DNA of 37,264 nt from Desulfobacterales bacterium (GCA_029211065.1 JARGFK010000001.1:1-37264); one strand, 5' to 3'; numbered from the stretch's first letter, positions 23,785-32,713 are shown. Numbers and translations: made by a program. Notes: generated by a model not told the origin, from the sequence alone.

Positions 23785-25812
23785 TTGAATAGATTACGTT
23801 TTTTCCCCCTGGCCGTCCTTTTGATATTCATTTTGAGCGCTTGCATTCAAGCTGTTCCCAAACCGGTGTCGACACAGGATAAACAGGGATCCCCGCCCCC
23901 GCAAAAAACTACAGCTGCTACTGATAACAACGTTGTCGCCGATAATGTCGATAATCAGGTGGTCGCCGAAGATGCCGATAATAAGGTTGTCATCGAGGAC
24001 ATGAGTCCGGCAAAGCCCAAAATGAGCAACCCGCCGTCCGGGAGCGCCCCTTCGGCCCCGCAAGTGGCATTGGTTGTTCCGGGGGCTGCTGAGAAGCCGA
24101 AAGCAGCGCCGGGGACGTCCGCCAAAAAGATGGAACCAACGCCGCCAAAACCGGTTGTAAACTCAAATCCGGATAAGGCTGCTGCCCAACCGGTTGGGGA
24201 AGGCTCGGCTGCCGGCGCCAAAGAATCAAATGATCCGGCCACGGAAATCCCGCTTACTCCCAAAAAAATACAGTCTTTGCTGGATGAAGCCCTTGATTTT
24301 TGTCAGGCGGCTCAGGATTTCTGGCAAAAAGGCGAATTGGAAAACGCATTGGAGGCCCTTGATCAGGCCTATTCACTTATTCTTAAAATCGACAGTCCGG
24401 ATATCAAACCCGAATTGATCCAGCAAAAAGAAGACCTCCGACTGATCATATCCAAGCGAATCCTTGAAATATATGCCTCCCGAAATATCGTCGCCAACGG
24501 AAAGCACAATGCCATCCCGCTGGTGGTCAATAAGTATATTCAGGCTGAAATCGATCTGTTTACCACTGGAAGGGAAAAAAAATTTTTTATTGATTCCTAC
24601 AGGCGCTCCGGCCGGTATCATGATTACATCGTTTCGGAACTCCGTAAAGCCGGTCTTCCGGAGGAATTGTCCTGGCTGCCGTTGATTGAAAGCGGATTCA
24701 AGGTCAATGCCCTTTCCCGGGCAAGAGCATTGGGGCTTTGGCAATTTATTCCTTCAACCGGCTTTAAATTCGGACTGAAGCGGGATGTTTTTATCGATGA
24801 ACGCATGGACCCTGAAAAAGCGACCCAGGCGGCGATCGCGTATTTAAAGGAGTTGCATCAGATCTTCGGCGACTGGACGACCGCACTGGCTGCCTACAAC
24901 TGCGGGGAAGGCAGGGTGCTGCGGGTCATCAAAAGTCAAAATGTGAACTACCTCGATGACTTCTGGGATTTGTTCGAACGCCTGCCGTTTGAGACGGCCC
25001 GTTACGTTCCCAGGTTTTTGGCCACGCTGCATGTTCTCAACAACAAGGAACGATACGGGCTCGACAGCGTAACGGTCGATCCGCCCTTTGAATTTGAAAT
25101 ATCAACCGTTACAAAACAGATGCATCTGCGGGATATCGCCAGTATATTAGGTATCGACCTGGCCGATTTGACGGAACTGAATCCCGAACTGCGCTATAAG
25201 ATATTGCCGCGCGAACTCTACCAGCTTCGCGTGCCCCCTGGAAAGGCGGAAGAACTGCTGGCGAAACTGGACGATATCCCCGTATCCTCCAGACCGCAGC
25301 CGGATTATGTCAACCACAGGGTAAGATCGGGCGAATCGCTTTCCGGCATCGCCAATCGATACCGGACCAGCGTTAGCAGCATTGCCCGGGCGAACAACAT
25401 TCACAGGCACAATTTCATCGTTGCCGGCCAGGTGCTGAAAATACCCCAGGGCGGGTCCTATCAGCCGCCGGCTCAGACCATCGTGCCGGAAAAACCGCCC
25501 GCAACCCACACGGTCCGAAGCGGTGATTCGCTCTGGATTATCGCCAAGCGCTATGGTACCACCACCAAAGAGATCCAGGAGTTAAACAAGCTGAATTCCA
25601 CCATGCTCAGTATCGGCCAGGTTCTCCATTTATCGGGGAAAACAGAGGAAGCGCCGCCAAGAGAAGAACTAAAAACCTATCAGGTCAAACACGGCGACAG
25701 CCCCTTTAAAATCTCGCAGCAATTCAAAATGCCCCTGGAACAATTCCTTCGGATTAACCAGTTAACCCCCAGGAGTAAAATCTACCCGGGCCAAAAACTC
25801 TATATCGAATAA
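23785..25812 (+). CDS. mltD: Membrane-bound lytic murein transglycosylase (MltD-like) lipoprotein with three LysM
   Basis: 675 residues, TTG start preceded by AAGGAT at good spacing. The lipoprotein signal ends in the lipobox LSAC (Cys about residue 20). Residues 25-155 are a low-complexity Pro/Ala/Lys linker containing a repeated VVA-[DE]-x-x-DN phrase. A short helical segment spans about 160-230. The SLT (GH23) domain runs about 265-420: ELSWLPLIESGFKVNALSRA (catalytic Glu in ES), then RALGLWQFIPSTGFKFGL and AALAAYNCGEGRV-type motif TALAAYNCGEGRVLRVI. Three LysM modules close the protein: about 510-557 (VRSGESLSGIANRYR), 572-615 (VRSGDSLWIIAKRYGT) and 629-675 (VKHGDSPFKISQQF). It cleaves peptidoglycan glycan strands, releasing anhydro-muropeptides, from the outer-membrane inner face. 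Three LysM modules is at the high end for MltD. Confidence 0.93.
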   Translation: MNRLRFFPLAVLLIFILSACIQAVPKPVSTQDKQGSPPPQKTTAATDNNVVADNVDNQVVAEDADNKVVIEDMSPAKPKMSNPPSGSAPSAPQVALVVPGAAEKPKAAPGTSAKKMEPTPPKPVVNSNPDKAAAQPVGEGSAAGAKESNDPATEIPLTPKKIQSLLDEALDFCQAAQDFWQKGELENALEALDQAYSLILKIDSPDIKPELIQQKEDLRLIISKRILEIYASRNIVANGKHNAIPLVVNKYIQAEIDLFTTGREKKFFIDSYRRSGRYHDYIVSELRKAGLPEELSWLPLIESGFKVNALSRARALGLWQFIPSTGFKFGLKRDVFIDERMDPEKATQAAIAYLKELHQIFGDWTTALAAYNCGEGRVLRVIKSQNVNYLDDFWDLFERLPFETARYVPRFLATLHVLNNKERYGLDSVTVDPPFEFEISTVTKQMHLRDIASILGIDLADLTELNPELRYKILPRELYQLRVPPGKAEELLAKLDDIPVSSRPQPDYVNHRVRSGESLSGIANRYRTSVSSIARANNIHRHNFIVAGQVLKIPQGGSYQPPAQTIVPEKPPATHTVRSGDSLWIIAKRYGTTTKEIQELNKLNSTMLSIGQVLHLSGKTEEAPPREELKTYQVKHGDSPFKISQQFKMPLEQFLRINQLTPRSKIYPGQKLYIE

Positions 25813-25817
25813 GTTTC

Positions 25818-25893
25818 GCCCCCGTAGCTCAGTGGATAGAGCAATGGATTCCTAATCCATGCGCCGCAGGTCCGATTCCTGCCGGGGGCACCA
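25818..25893 (+). tRNA. tRNA-Arg (anticodon CCT)
   Basis: 76 nt including encoded CCA. The acceptor GCCCCCG pairs with CGGGGGC, the D-arm is GCTCAGTGGATAGAGC, the anticodon stem ATGGA/TCCAT encloses loop TTCCTAA with anticodon CCT, and the T-loop TCCGATTC is standard. It reads AGG. It starts 5 nt after the mltD stop codon, so it may be transcribed by readthrough from that gene. Confidence 0.95.
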
Positions 25894-26404
25894 ATAATAT
25901 CAGTAAGTTATGAATTATGATGCCCTTGCGTGAGGATCAGTCGACTTATGAAAGGGAAGATCCATGATGACCTTAAATCTTTTTGCGCTGAAGTTTGAGT
26001 CCGTTCCTGCATCCACTTCCTGGTATCTTTCAGATCTTGGGGAAGCGCGTGGCAAGCAGGAATTGTTTGCCCGAATGTCAGCGTAGACATGATCCGGCGA
26101 GTGTTTAAAAATTTACGCACGAAGAATCAAGTGGAGTGTTTAGGACGAGGTCAGAATGATCGATGGAGCAAGACCAAAAAATGGCAATTGGGTAATGTCT
26201 AGTGAATTGGGCAATGAAATGGGTAGTTTTGGCGTGAGGATAAGGGGTAGAAGTGTCAGGCTGCATTTTTGACATCTCAGATCGCAAAATTTTTCTACGG
26301 CAATAAACTTCACCGGCGGTGTTGCTAAAATCAGAAAAAAATCATATGGAAAAGAAAATTTTTAAAAACCAAATCAATTTTTCCAGCGAGTAGGAATCGT
26401 CATA
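25894..26404. other. Intergenic region without a recognised gene
   Basis: 511 nt between tRNA-Arg and rmlA. The short frames on both strands have no ribosome sites or recognisable motifs. No terminal inverted repeats, clear terminator or tandem repeat is visible. AGGAAT about 6 nt before the rmlA ATG is the probable ribosome site. The central part (about 26150-26260) has runs such as GGGTAATG and GGGCAATG that look degenerate, possibly decayed sequence. Confidence 0.4.
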
Positions 26405-27286
26405 ATGAAAGGAATCGTTCTGGCCGGCGGGTCCGGCACGCGGCTCTATCCGATTACCCGGGTCGTCAGCAAACAGCTTTTGCCGGTCTACGACAAACCG
26501 ATGATTTATTTTCCGCTTTCGGTCTTGATGCTGGCGGAGATCAGGGAAATACTGATCATTTCGACTCCGCAGGATCTTCCGTTGTTTGAAAAGCTTCTGG
26601 GGGACGGGTCCCAGTGGGGTATCTCCTTTAGTTATGCCGAACAGCCGCATCCCGGGGGACTGGCCCAAGCGTTTATTATCGGGAAGCACTTTGTCGGGCG
26701 CGACCCTGTTTGCATGGTCCTGGGGGATAATATATTTTACGGCCAGAGTCTGACGGCGCAGCTCACCAAGGCCAAGTCCAGAAAAACGGGCGCCACTGTT
26801 TTCGGGTACTGGGTCAAATATCCCGAACGCTACGGGGTGCTTGAATTCGATGGCAGCGACAATGTTATCGGTATCGAAGAAAAACCCAAAAGCCCCAAGT
26901 CCAACTATGCGGTGACCGGCCTCTATTTTTATGATAACCGGGTCCTGGATATTGCCGCTGCATTAGAGCCTTCGCCCCGGGGCGAGCTGGAAATAACGGA
27001 CGTCAACCGGGCCTATTTGGATAGGGAATCTCTGTTTGTGGAAAAGCTGGGTCGCGGCATCGCCTGGTTGGATACCGGGACCCATGAGACCCTGATGCAG
27101 GCCGCTAATTTCATCGCAACGATTGAAAACCGCCAGGGGCTGAAAGTGGCCTGTCTGGAGGAGATTGCCTATCGCATGGGATATATTGATGCCGCCCAGG
27201 TTGAAAGGCTGGCCCGACCGCTGTTGCAGAACAGCAACGGGCAGTATTTAATGGACATGTTGAAATACGATAAGAAACAGTTATGA
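26405..27286 (+). CDS. rmlA: Glucose-1-phosphate thymidylyltransferase
   Basis: 293 residues, the standard length. [20 protein letters not shown] followed by [18 protein letters not shown] is the nucleotide-binding signature (G-G-x-G-T-R-L, [11 protein letters not shown]). [12 protein letters not shown] carries the metal-binding Asp, [17 protein letters not shown] and [20 protein letters not shown] bind the sugar, and [17 protein letters not shown] closes the core. It makes dTDP-glucose from glucose-1-phosphate and dTTP, the first step to dTDP-L-rhamnose. It is the first gene of a tightly coupled rmlA-rmlC-rmlD set. Confidence 0.95.
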   Translation: MKGIVLAGGSGTRLYPITRVVSKQLLPVYDKPMIYFPLSVLMLAEIREILIISTPQDLPLFEKLLGDGSQWGISFSYAEQPHPGGLAQAFIIGKHFVGRDPVCMVLGDNIFYGQSLTAQLTKAKSRKTGATVFGYWVKYPERYGVLEFDGSDNVIGIEEKPKSPKSNYAVTGLYFYDNRVLDIAAALEPSPRGELEITDVNRAYLDRESLFVEKLGRGIAWLDTGTHETLMQAANFIATIENRQGLKVACLEEIAYRMGYIDAAQVERLARPLLQNSNGQYLMDMLKYDKKQL

Positions 27287-27840
27287 ATATCATCCCCACC
27301 GACCTTGAAGGGGTTCTGATTATTGAACCCGATGTATTTGCGGATCCGCGCGGCTTTTTTGTGGAAACATATCAGCGCCGGAGATATGGGCAACTGGGAA
27401 TTGAGCAGCAATTCGTGCAGGACAATCTGTCGTTTTCAGTCAAAGGCACCCTCCGGGGACTGCATTACCAAATAAAGCGCCCCCAGGCAAAGCTGGTGCA
27501 GGTGATTACCGGTGAAATATTTGATGTGGCCGTGGACATACGGCCCGGATCATCCGGCTTCGGCCGATGGACCGGTGTCACCCTGTCTGAAAAAAACAAA
27601 CGCCAGATGTTGATCCCGGAGGGGTTTGCCCACGGGTTTTGTGTCTGCAGTGAAACCGCCCACGTACTGTATAAATGTTCGGATTATTATAAACCTGAAG
27701 ATGAAGGCGGCATCAATTGGAAAGATCCCGACATCCGGATTGACTGGCCGGAAAAAGACCCCATCCTGTCACATAAGGACCGGCAGTTTTCCTTCCTGCA
27801 AAACCTGTTACCCGAGCAGCTTCCTGTTACGGAGGTTTGA
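27283..27840 (+). CDS. rmlC: dTDP-4-dehydrorhamnose 3,5-epimerase
   Basis: 185 residues, cupin fold. [20 protein letters not shown] opens the family pattern. [20 protein letters not shown] contains the catalytic His (LRGLHYQ). [20 protein letters not shown] and [20 protein letters not shown] followed by YKCSDYY carry the Asp/Tyr active-site pair. It epimerises dTDP-4-keto-6-deoxyglucose at C3 and C5. The start overlaps the rmlA stop (ATGA), and GGAGG near its own end serves rmlD. Confidence 0.95.
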   Translation: MNIIPTDLEGVLIIEPDVFADPRGFFVETYQRRRYGQLGIEQQFVQDNLSFSVKGTLRGLHYQIKRPQAKLVQVITGEIFDVAVDIRPGSSGFGRWTGVTLSEKNKRQMLIPEGFAHGFCVCSETAHVLYKCSDYYKPEDEGGINWKDPDIRIDWPEKDPILSHKDRQFSFLQNLLPEQLPVTEV

Positions 27841-27842
27841 CA

Positions 27843-28736
27843 TTGAAGATTCTGGTGACCGGGGCGGACGGGCAGCTCGGCCAGGAACTGCTGCTGCAAG
27901 GCCGGAAAAGCGAATTCGAGCCCGTCGCCACTGATTTGTCGGAGCTGGATATCACAGCCGCGGCGGATGTCGACAAGGCCATTGCCCGATTCAGACCATT
28001 CCTGGTGATAAACGCGGCAGCCTATACCCAGGTGGACAGAGCTGAGTCAGAGCCGTTGCCGGCCGGCCGCGTCAATGCTGAAGGCCCCGCCGTCCTCGCC
28101 GGGGCCTGCCGGTCGGCCGGCATCGCGATCATCCACATTTCAACGGATTATGTTTTCGACGGTGAGAAAAACACCCCGTATACGGAATCTGACCCGGTCG
28201 CGCCGACGGGCGTCTATGCCCGCAGCAAAGCAGACGGCGAGAACCGGATCCGATCGCTCTTGCCCGAGCATATCATCCTGCGGACATCCTGGCTCTACGG
28301 CGTTTTCGGTCATAATTTTGTGAAAACCATGCTGCGAATCGGCCGGGAAAGGAAGGTTATAAACGTCGTCAACGACCAGTTCGGCTCTCCCACCAGCGCC
28401 ACCGATCTGGCCCGGACGGTCTTGAAAATAGCGTCGGATATTCATAGGAAATCCGCTGTACCGTGGGGAACCTATCATTACTGCGGCAAGGGTGTTGCTT
28501 CCTGGCACGAATTTGCTGAAAAAATTTTCAGCCTGACAGCACCCTATCAACTTTTTAAACGGCCCGTTGTCCAGGCGATTTCAACCGATCAGTATCCCAC
28601 CCCGGCCAAAAGACCGCGATATTCAGCATTGGACTGCAGCAGAATCCATCAGAATTTCGGCATATCCACCCAGCCATGGCCCGAGAGTTTGGCAGCTGTA
28701 ATTAAAAGGATCATGAATGCTGACAAAAACGGATAG
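27843..28736 (+). CDS. rmlD: dTDP-4-dehydrorhamnose reductase
   Basis: 297 residues. I place the start at the TTG at 27843, since GGAGG at 27831-27835 is 7 nt upstream; the in-frame TTG at 27837 is only 1 nt from it. The protein then begins MKILVTGADGQLGQEL, the GxxGxxG NAD(P)H site. Further motifs are FLVINAAAYTQVDRAE, IIHISTDYVFDGEKNTPYTE, the YxxxK pair in VYARSKADGENRI, and ILRTSWLYGVFGHNFVKTML. It reduces the keto sugar to dTDP-L-rhamnose. Its 3' end overlaps the next gene by 20 nt. Confidence 0.94.
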   Translation: MKILVTGADGQLGQELLLQGRKSEFEPVATDLSELDITAAADVDKAIARFRPFLVINAAAYTQVDRAESEPLPAGRVNAEGPAVLAGACRSAGIAIIHISTDYVFDGEKNTPYTESDPVAPTGVYARSKADGENRIRSLLPEHIILRTSWLYGVFGHNFVKTMLRIGRERKVINVVNDQFGSPTSATDLARTVLKIASDIHRKSAVPWGTYHYCGKGVASWHEFAEKIFSLTAPYQLFKRPVVQAISTDQYPTPAKRPRYSALDCSRIHQNFGISTQPWPESLAAVIKRIMNADKNG

Positions 28737-29949
28737 GATCGAATTGCTGGCGCCGGCAGGCAATTTTGAAAAACTTGAAGTTGCCATTCATTTCGGGGCG
28801 GACGCAGTCTACCTGGGGGGAAAGGATTATAGCCTCCGGAATTTTTCAGGAAACTTTACCCTTGATGAGCTCAGGTCGGCCGCAGCCCTTGCCCATGCAG
28901 GCGGTGTACGGGTCTACCTGGCCTGCAATATTTATTCACGCAATGCCGAGCAGCCGGCGATACGGCGCTATCTTGAAATGCTGAGCGATATGGAGATTGA
29001 CGGCCTGATCGTTTCTGATCCCGGCATCATTGCAGCGGCGCGTCAAATTGTCCCGCACATTCCGCTGCATTTAAGCACCCAGGCCAATACGACCAATTAT
29101 AACAGTGCGCTGTTCTGGAAAAATCAGGGCATTAAAAGAATTGTCATGGCCCGGGAGCTGTCGCTGGCTGAAGCCGGTGAGATGGTCGCACAGTCCGGTC
29201 TGGAGGTGGAGGCGTTTGTGCATGGGGCCATGTGCATCTCGTATTCCGGCAGGTGTCTGCTGAGTAATTTTATGGCGAACCGCGACAGCAATCAAGGCAT
29301 GTGCTGCCACCCCTGCCGGTGGAAGTACGCGGTCATGGAAGAAACGCGTCCCGGACAGTACATGCCCATCAGCGAAGACGAGCGCGGGACTTATATTTTC
29401 AATTCAAGCGACCTGTCTATGATTGCGCATATCCCTGAACTGATCCAGACGGGACTGACGGCGCTGAAAATTGAGGGACGCATGAAAGGCATCCATTACG
29501 TCGCCGCTACGGTAAAAGTGTACCGCGAAGCCATTGATGCATATTATAAAAATCCGCTACAGTATGAGTTCAGAGAGGAATGGCTTAGGGAACTCAACAG
29601 CATCAGCCACCGCGGCTACAGTACCGGATTTTATTTCGGCGAACCGGACGGGGCGTCGCGCTGTAATGGGGGCGCTGAAAACGAAAGTAAACCGCTTTTC
29701 ATCGCTAAAGTGCTGGACCCAATCAACCCGCAACAGGTGAAGGTGGACGCCCGCAACAAGTTTTTTAAAGGGGATCGGGTTGAAATCCTCAAACCAGGCA
29801 GCCCGGTCCATACCGACATCATCGCAGCGATTTTCGATGAAAACGGGCACTCGATACCGTGCGCTCAGCCCGGTTCAAAGGTTTCGGTTTCACTCGGGAC
29901 GGACTGCGCGCGCAATGATCTCATCAGAAAGGCAGGCGGGCACCCATGA
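28717..29949 (+). CDS. U32-family peptidase / tRNA or rRNA hydroxylation protein
   Basis: 410 residues. RIELLAPAGNFEKLEVAIHF followed by GADAVYLGGKDYSLRNFSGNF is the standard N-terminal start of the U32 family. HLSTQANTTNYNSALFW and RIVMARELSLAE continue the TIM-barrel pattern. The signature EAFVHGAMCISYSGRCLLSN and MCCHPCRWKYAV carries the four conserved cysteines that can hold an iron-sulfur cluster. SSDLSMIAHIPEL and LTALKIEGRMKGIHYVA follow. E. coli relatives TrhP and RlhA hydroxylate tRNA U34 or 23S rRNA C2501, and others were described as collagenases; TrhP-like is my best guess from length and motifs. It overlaps rmlD (20 nt) and cobO (4 nt), so all are probably co-transcribed. Confidence 0.88.
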   Translation: MLTKTDRIELLAPAGNFEKLEVAIHFGADAVYLGGKDYSLRNFSGNFTLDELRSAAALAHAGGVRVYLACNIYSRNAEQPAIRRYLEMLSDMEIDGLIVSDPGIIAAARQIVPHIPLHLSTQANTTNYNSALFWKNQGIKRIVMARELSLAEAGEMVAQSGLEVEAFVHGAMCISYSGRCLLSNFMANRDSNQGMCCHPCRWKYAVMEETRPGQYMPISEDERGTYIFNSSDLSMIAHIPELIQTGLTALKIEGRMKGIHYVAATVKVYREAIDAYYKNPLQYEFREEWLRELNSISHRGYSTGFYFGEPDGASRCNGGAENESKPLFIAKVLDPINPQQVKVDARNKFFKGDRVEILKPGSPVHTDIIAAIFDENGHSIPCAQPGSKVSVSLGTDCARNDLIRKAGGHP

Positions 29950-30464
29950 AAAAAGGTTATGTTCAGGTCTATACCGGGGATGGAAAGGGCAAGACCACGG
30001 CCGCCCTGGGGCTTGCCCTGCGGGCGGCCGGAGCCGGATTAAAGGTTTATATCTGCCAGTTTATGAAAATCGGTGATTATAGTGAAATCAAATCGTTGAA
30101 ACGATTTTCAGACATGATCAGCATTGAACAGTTTGGAATCGGCAAGTTCGTCAAGGGCCTCCCTGCACCAGAAGACATGGCGGCGGCTCGCAGGGGTCTC
30201 GAAAAAGCAAGGGGAGCGATGGAATCCGGCCAATACGGGTTGATCATACTGGAAGAAGCCAATGTTGCGGTGCATTTCGGATTGTTTCCGGTTGAGGAAC
30301 TGTTAAACCTTATCGCTGATAAACCCGAAGGGGTTGAAATAATCATCACCGGTCGGGGCGCCCGCCCTGAGATTATAGATCGGGCGGACCTGGTTACCGA
30401 AATGAAGAGTGTTAAACATTATTTTGATAAAGGGGTAGCCGCCCGTACCGGTATCGAAAAGTAA
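29946..30464 (+). CDS. cobO: Corrinoid adenosyltransferase (CobA/CobO/BtuR type)
   Basis: 172 residues. KGYVQVYTGDGKGKTTAALG is the P-loop that starts the family. VYICQFMKIGDYSEI, EAREAMESG-like EKARGAMESGQYGLIILEEA and VEIIITGRGARPEIIDRADL followed by VTEMKSVKHYFDKGVAARTG are the remaining signatures. The enzyme moves the adenosyl group of ATP to cob(I)alamin or cob(I)inamide, and would supply adenosylcobinamide to CobU. It is separate from the main corrinoid locus: it overlaps the U32 gene (ATGA), and no riboswitch precedes it here, so it seems not to be under the same B12 control. Confidence 0.93.
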   Translation: MKKGYVQVYTGDGKGKTTAALGLALRAAGAGLKVYICQFMKIGDYSEIKSLKRFSDMISIEQFGIGKFVKGLPAPEDMAAARRGLEKARGAMESGQYGLIILEEANVAVHFGLFPVEELLNLIADKPEGVEIIITGRGARPEIIDRADLVTEMKSVKHYFDKGVAARTGIEK

Positions 30465-30675
30465 GCGCAAGGGGGCTTTATCGCGCGAAACGGTGAGGTG
30501 GCAGGTCTAATAAACGGTACCTTTCACTGCCAATGAATTTAAAATGGGATTATCGTCAAAAATCAAATATCTAATCAAATAATCAAAAATCAAAGATAAT
30601 AGTCAAAAATAGAATATTTAAGACAATATTTATTAAATTTGAATAATAAACGGCTTTTATAAACAATTTTATGGG
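30465..30675. other. AT-rich intergenic stretch with AATCAAA repeats
   Basis: No gene is seen. From about 30555 to 30610 the sequence repeats ATCAAAAATCAAA-like units (TCAAAAATCAAATATC, AATAATCAAAAATCAAAG, ATAGTCAAAAATAG). It separates the rml-cobO transcript from the tRNA-tuf transcript. No clear intrinsic terminator with a T-tract follows cobO. Confidence 0.5.
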
Positions 30676-30704
30676 TTGATATTTAATAGATACATCGCTA
30701 TAGA
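30676..30704 (+). promoter_or_regulatory. Promoter for the tRNA-tuf transcript
   Basis: TTGATA (30676-30681), a 17-nt spacer and TATAGA (30699-30704) match a sigma-70 promoter well. An AT-rich upstream tract (30600-30670) could act as an UP element. Transcription would start about 65 nt before tRNA-Thr(TGT), with no gene between. Confidence 0.65.
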
Positions 30705-30777
30705 AGAACGTTCTGTTTAGGATATTGGATCGAATTAATCAGTTAAGCATTTAGAAAAATTAAAAAAGTTTGTGTAT

Positions 30778-30853
30778 GCCAGCGTAGCTCAGCTGGTAGA
30801 GCTACTGATTTGTAATCAGTGGGTCGGGGGTTCGAGTCCCTCCGCTGGCTCCA
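30778..30853 (+). tRNA. tRNA-Thr (anticodon TGT)
   Basis: 76 nt with encoded CCA. The acceptor GCCAGCG/CGCTGGC is perfect; the anticodon arm ACTGA/TCAGT has loop TTTGTAA, giving anticodon TGT for ACA. It is the first of four tRNAs before tuf. Confidence 0.96.
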
Positions 30854-30913
30854 CTAATTGTTTGGGTTGATGGGTGGCGGATATTCGATGCACCCTCCAT
30901 GTTACGTTTAACG

Positions 30914-30998
30914 GGTGGGGTTCCCGAGTGGCCAAAGGGAACAGACTGTAAATCTGTCGGCGAAGCCTTCGGAGGTTCAAATCCTCCCCCCACCACCA
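30914..30998 (+). tRNA. tRNA-Tyr (anticodon GTA)
   Basis: 85 nt with encoded CCA and a long variable arm (GTCGGCGAAGCCTTC region), as expected for a class II tRNA. The acceptor GGTGGGG/CCCCACC is perfect; the anticodon arm ACAGA/TCTGT has loop CTGTAAA, anticodon GTA. Confidence 0.96.
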
Positions 30999-31169
30999 TC
31001 CCTAATGTGAGTTGTATGTAGGAGATTTCGATACTGAAATCGGAATCGGGATACTACATGGCTTCCTGCATGATTCTAACTGCGGTTAGCGCAATTTTGC
31101 GGAAACTTGATATTATCTCCTGAATTCTTCATAGGGGTGTGCCACAGCATATTTGCCCTGATAACATGA

Positions 31170-31245
31170 GCGGGAGTAGCTCAGTTGGTAGAGCTTCAGC
31201 CTTCCAAGCTGAATGTCGCGAGTTCGAGCCTCGTCTCCCGCTCCA
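31170..31245 (+). tRNA. tRNA-Gly (anticodon TCC)
   Basis: 76 nt with encoded CCA. The acceptor is GCGGGAG/CTCCCGC; the anticodon arm TCAGC/GCTGA has loop CTTCCAA, anticodon TCC for GGA/GGG. The 171-nt spacer from tRNA-Tyr has no gene. Confidence 0.96.
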
Positions 31246-31315
31246 GCCAGATGGTTGCTACGGTTCCTGATGGTAACAGCGGGGGCTTTATCGGTTTTAC
31301 GGATTGCCCGTCAGC

Positions 31316-31392
31316 GCCCACGTAGCTCAGTAGGTAGAGCGCTTCCTTGGTAAGGAAGAGGTTCACCGGTTCGATTCCGGTCGTGGGCTCCA
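31316..31392 (+). tRNA. tRNA-Thr (anticodon GGT)
   Basis: 77 nt with encoded CCA. The acceptor is GCCCACG/CGTGGGC; the anticodon arm CTTCC/GGAAG has loop TTGGTAA, anticodon GGT for ACC/ACT. It is the last tRNA before tuf, a position common across bacteria. Confidence 0.96.
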
Positions 31393-31499
31393 CAGCGCAG
31401 TTGAAGCGCTGGAGTCGAAAACTGCGTGCCGGGCGGGGTATTGACGGTAAGAAGATCTGAATTTGAAAAAAATGAATAATATTAAGGGGAGGACGAGAG

Positions 31500-32693
31500 A
31501 TGGCGAAGCAGAAATTTGAGCGGACCAAGCCGCATGTGAATGTGGGGACGATCGGCCATATCGATCATGGCAAGACGACATTGACGGCGGCGATAACGAA
31601 GCATATGGGATTGAAGGGTCTGGCGGAGTACGTGCCGTTTGACCAGATCGACAAGGCGCCTGAGGAGAAGGAGCGCGGCATTACGATCGCGACGGCGCAT
31701 GTGGAGTATCAGACAGCCAATCGTCATTATGCGCATGTGGATTGTCCGGGTCATGCGGATTATATCAAGAACATGATCACGGGAGCGGCTCAGATGGACG
31801 GCGCCATATTGGTTGTGGGAGCGGATGACGGACCGATGCCCCAGACGCGGGAGCACATACTGCTGGCGCGTCAGGTGGGGGTGCCGCGGATCGTGGTATT
31901 TTTGAACAAGTGCGACATGGTGGATGATGAGGAGTTGATTGAGCTGGTGGAGCTGGAGCTGCGGGAGCTTTTGGACAAGTATGAGTTTCCGGGGGATGAC
32001 ACGCCGATTATCCGGGGCAGTGCCTTAAAGGCGCTGGAGAGTGATGATCCGGACAGTGCCGAGGCCAAGTGCGTATTTGAGCTGATGGAAGCGATCGACA
32101 CGTTTATTCCGGAGCCCAAGCGGGACATCGACAAGCCGTTTTTGATGCCCATCGAGGATGTGTTCAGCATCTCGGGGCGCGGCACGGTGGTAACGGGTCG
32201 AGTGGACCGGGGGATCATCCATGTGAGCGATGCGATCGAGATTGTGGGCATCCGGCCGACGGTAAAGACGGTGTGTACGGGCGTAGAAATGTTTCGCAAG
32301 CTGTTGGACGAGGGTCGTGCGGGGGACAATGTGGGGTTATTGCTGCGGGGGACCAAGCGCGAGGATGTAGAGCGCGGCCAGGTGGTGGCGATTCCGGGAT
32401 CGATTAAGCCGCACACGAAGTTCAAGGCAGAGGTATACATATTGAGCAAGGAAGAGGGGGGACGGCATACGCCGTTTTTCAATGGGTACCGGCCGCAGTT
32501 TTATTTTCGGACGACGGACGTGACGGGGATATTGCAGCTGCCCGAGGGCGTCGAGATGGTGATGCCGGGAGACAATGTAACGATATCGGCCGATTTGATC
32601 ACGCCGATCGCGATGGAGAAAGAGTTGCGGTTTGCGATTCGTGAAGGCGGCCGTACGGTGGGCGCCGGCGTGGTAAGCGAAATAATCGAATAA
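31500..32693 (+). CDS. tuf: Elongation factor Tu
   Basis: 397 residues, standard length. The GTPase motifs are G1 [10 protein letters not shown]2 RGITI, G3 DCPGHAD, G4 NKCD and G5 GSALKAL. Domain 2 contains [17 protein letters not shown], and domain 3 contains [20 protein letters not shown]. It delivers aminoacyl-tRNA to the ribosome. GGGGAGG before the ATG is the ribosome site. Base use differs from the neighbours: Lys is almost always AAG, and third positions are strongly G (GTG, GAG, ACG, GGG), while rplK and rplA use AAA freely. A second tuf in the str operon, with gene conversion between copies, is likely but outside the window. Confidence 0.98.
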   Translation: MAKQKFERTKPHVNVGTIGHIDHGKTTLTAAITKHMGLKGLAEYVPFDQIDKAPEEKERGITIATAHVEYQTANRHYAHVDCPGHADYIKNMITGAAQMDGAILVVGADDGPMPQTREHILLARQVGVPRIVVFLNKCDMVDDEELIELVELELRELLDKYEFPGDDTPIIRGSALKALESDDPDSAEAKCVFELMEAIDTFIPEPKRDIDKPFLMPIEDVFSISGRGTVVTGRVDRGIIHVSDAIEIVGIRPTVKTVCTGVEMFRKLLDEGRAGDNVGLLLRGTKREDVERGQVVAIPGSIKPHTKFKAEVYILSKEEGGRHTPFFNGYRPQFYFRTTDVTGILQLPEGVEMVMPGDNVTISADLITPIAMEKELRFAIREGGRTVGAGVVSEIIE

Positions 32694-32713
32694 CGGCACA
32701 GAGGAGTTTGCTG

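Noticed and set aside
26105-26287. 60-codon minus-strand frame before rmlA
   Set aside because: No ribosome site, no recognisable motif and no support from neighbours.
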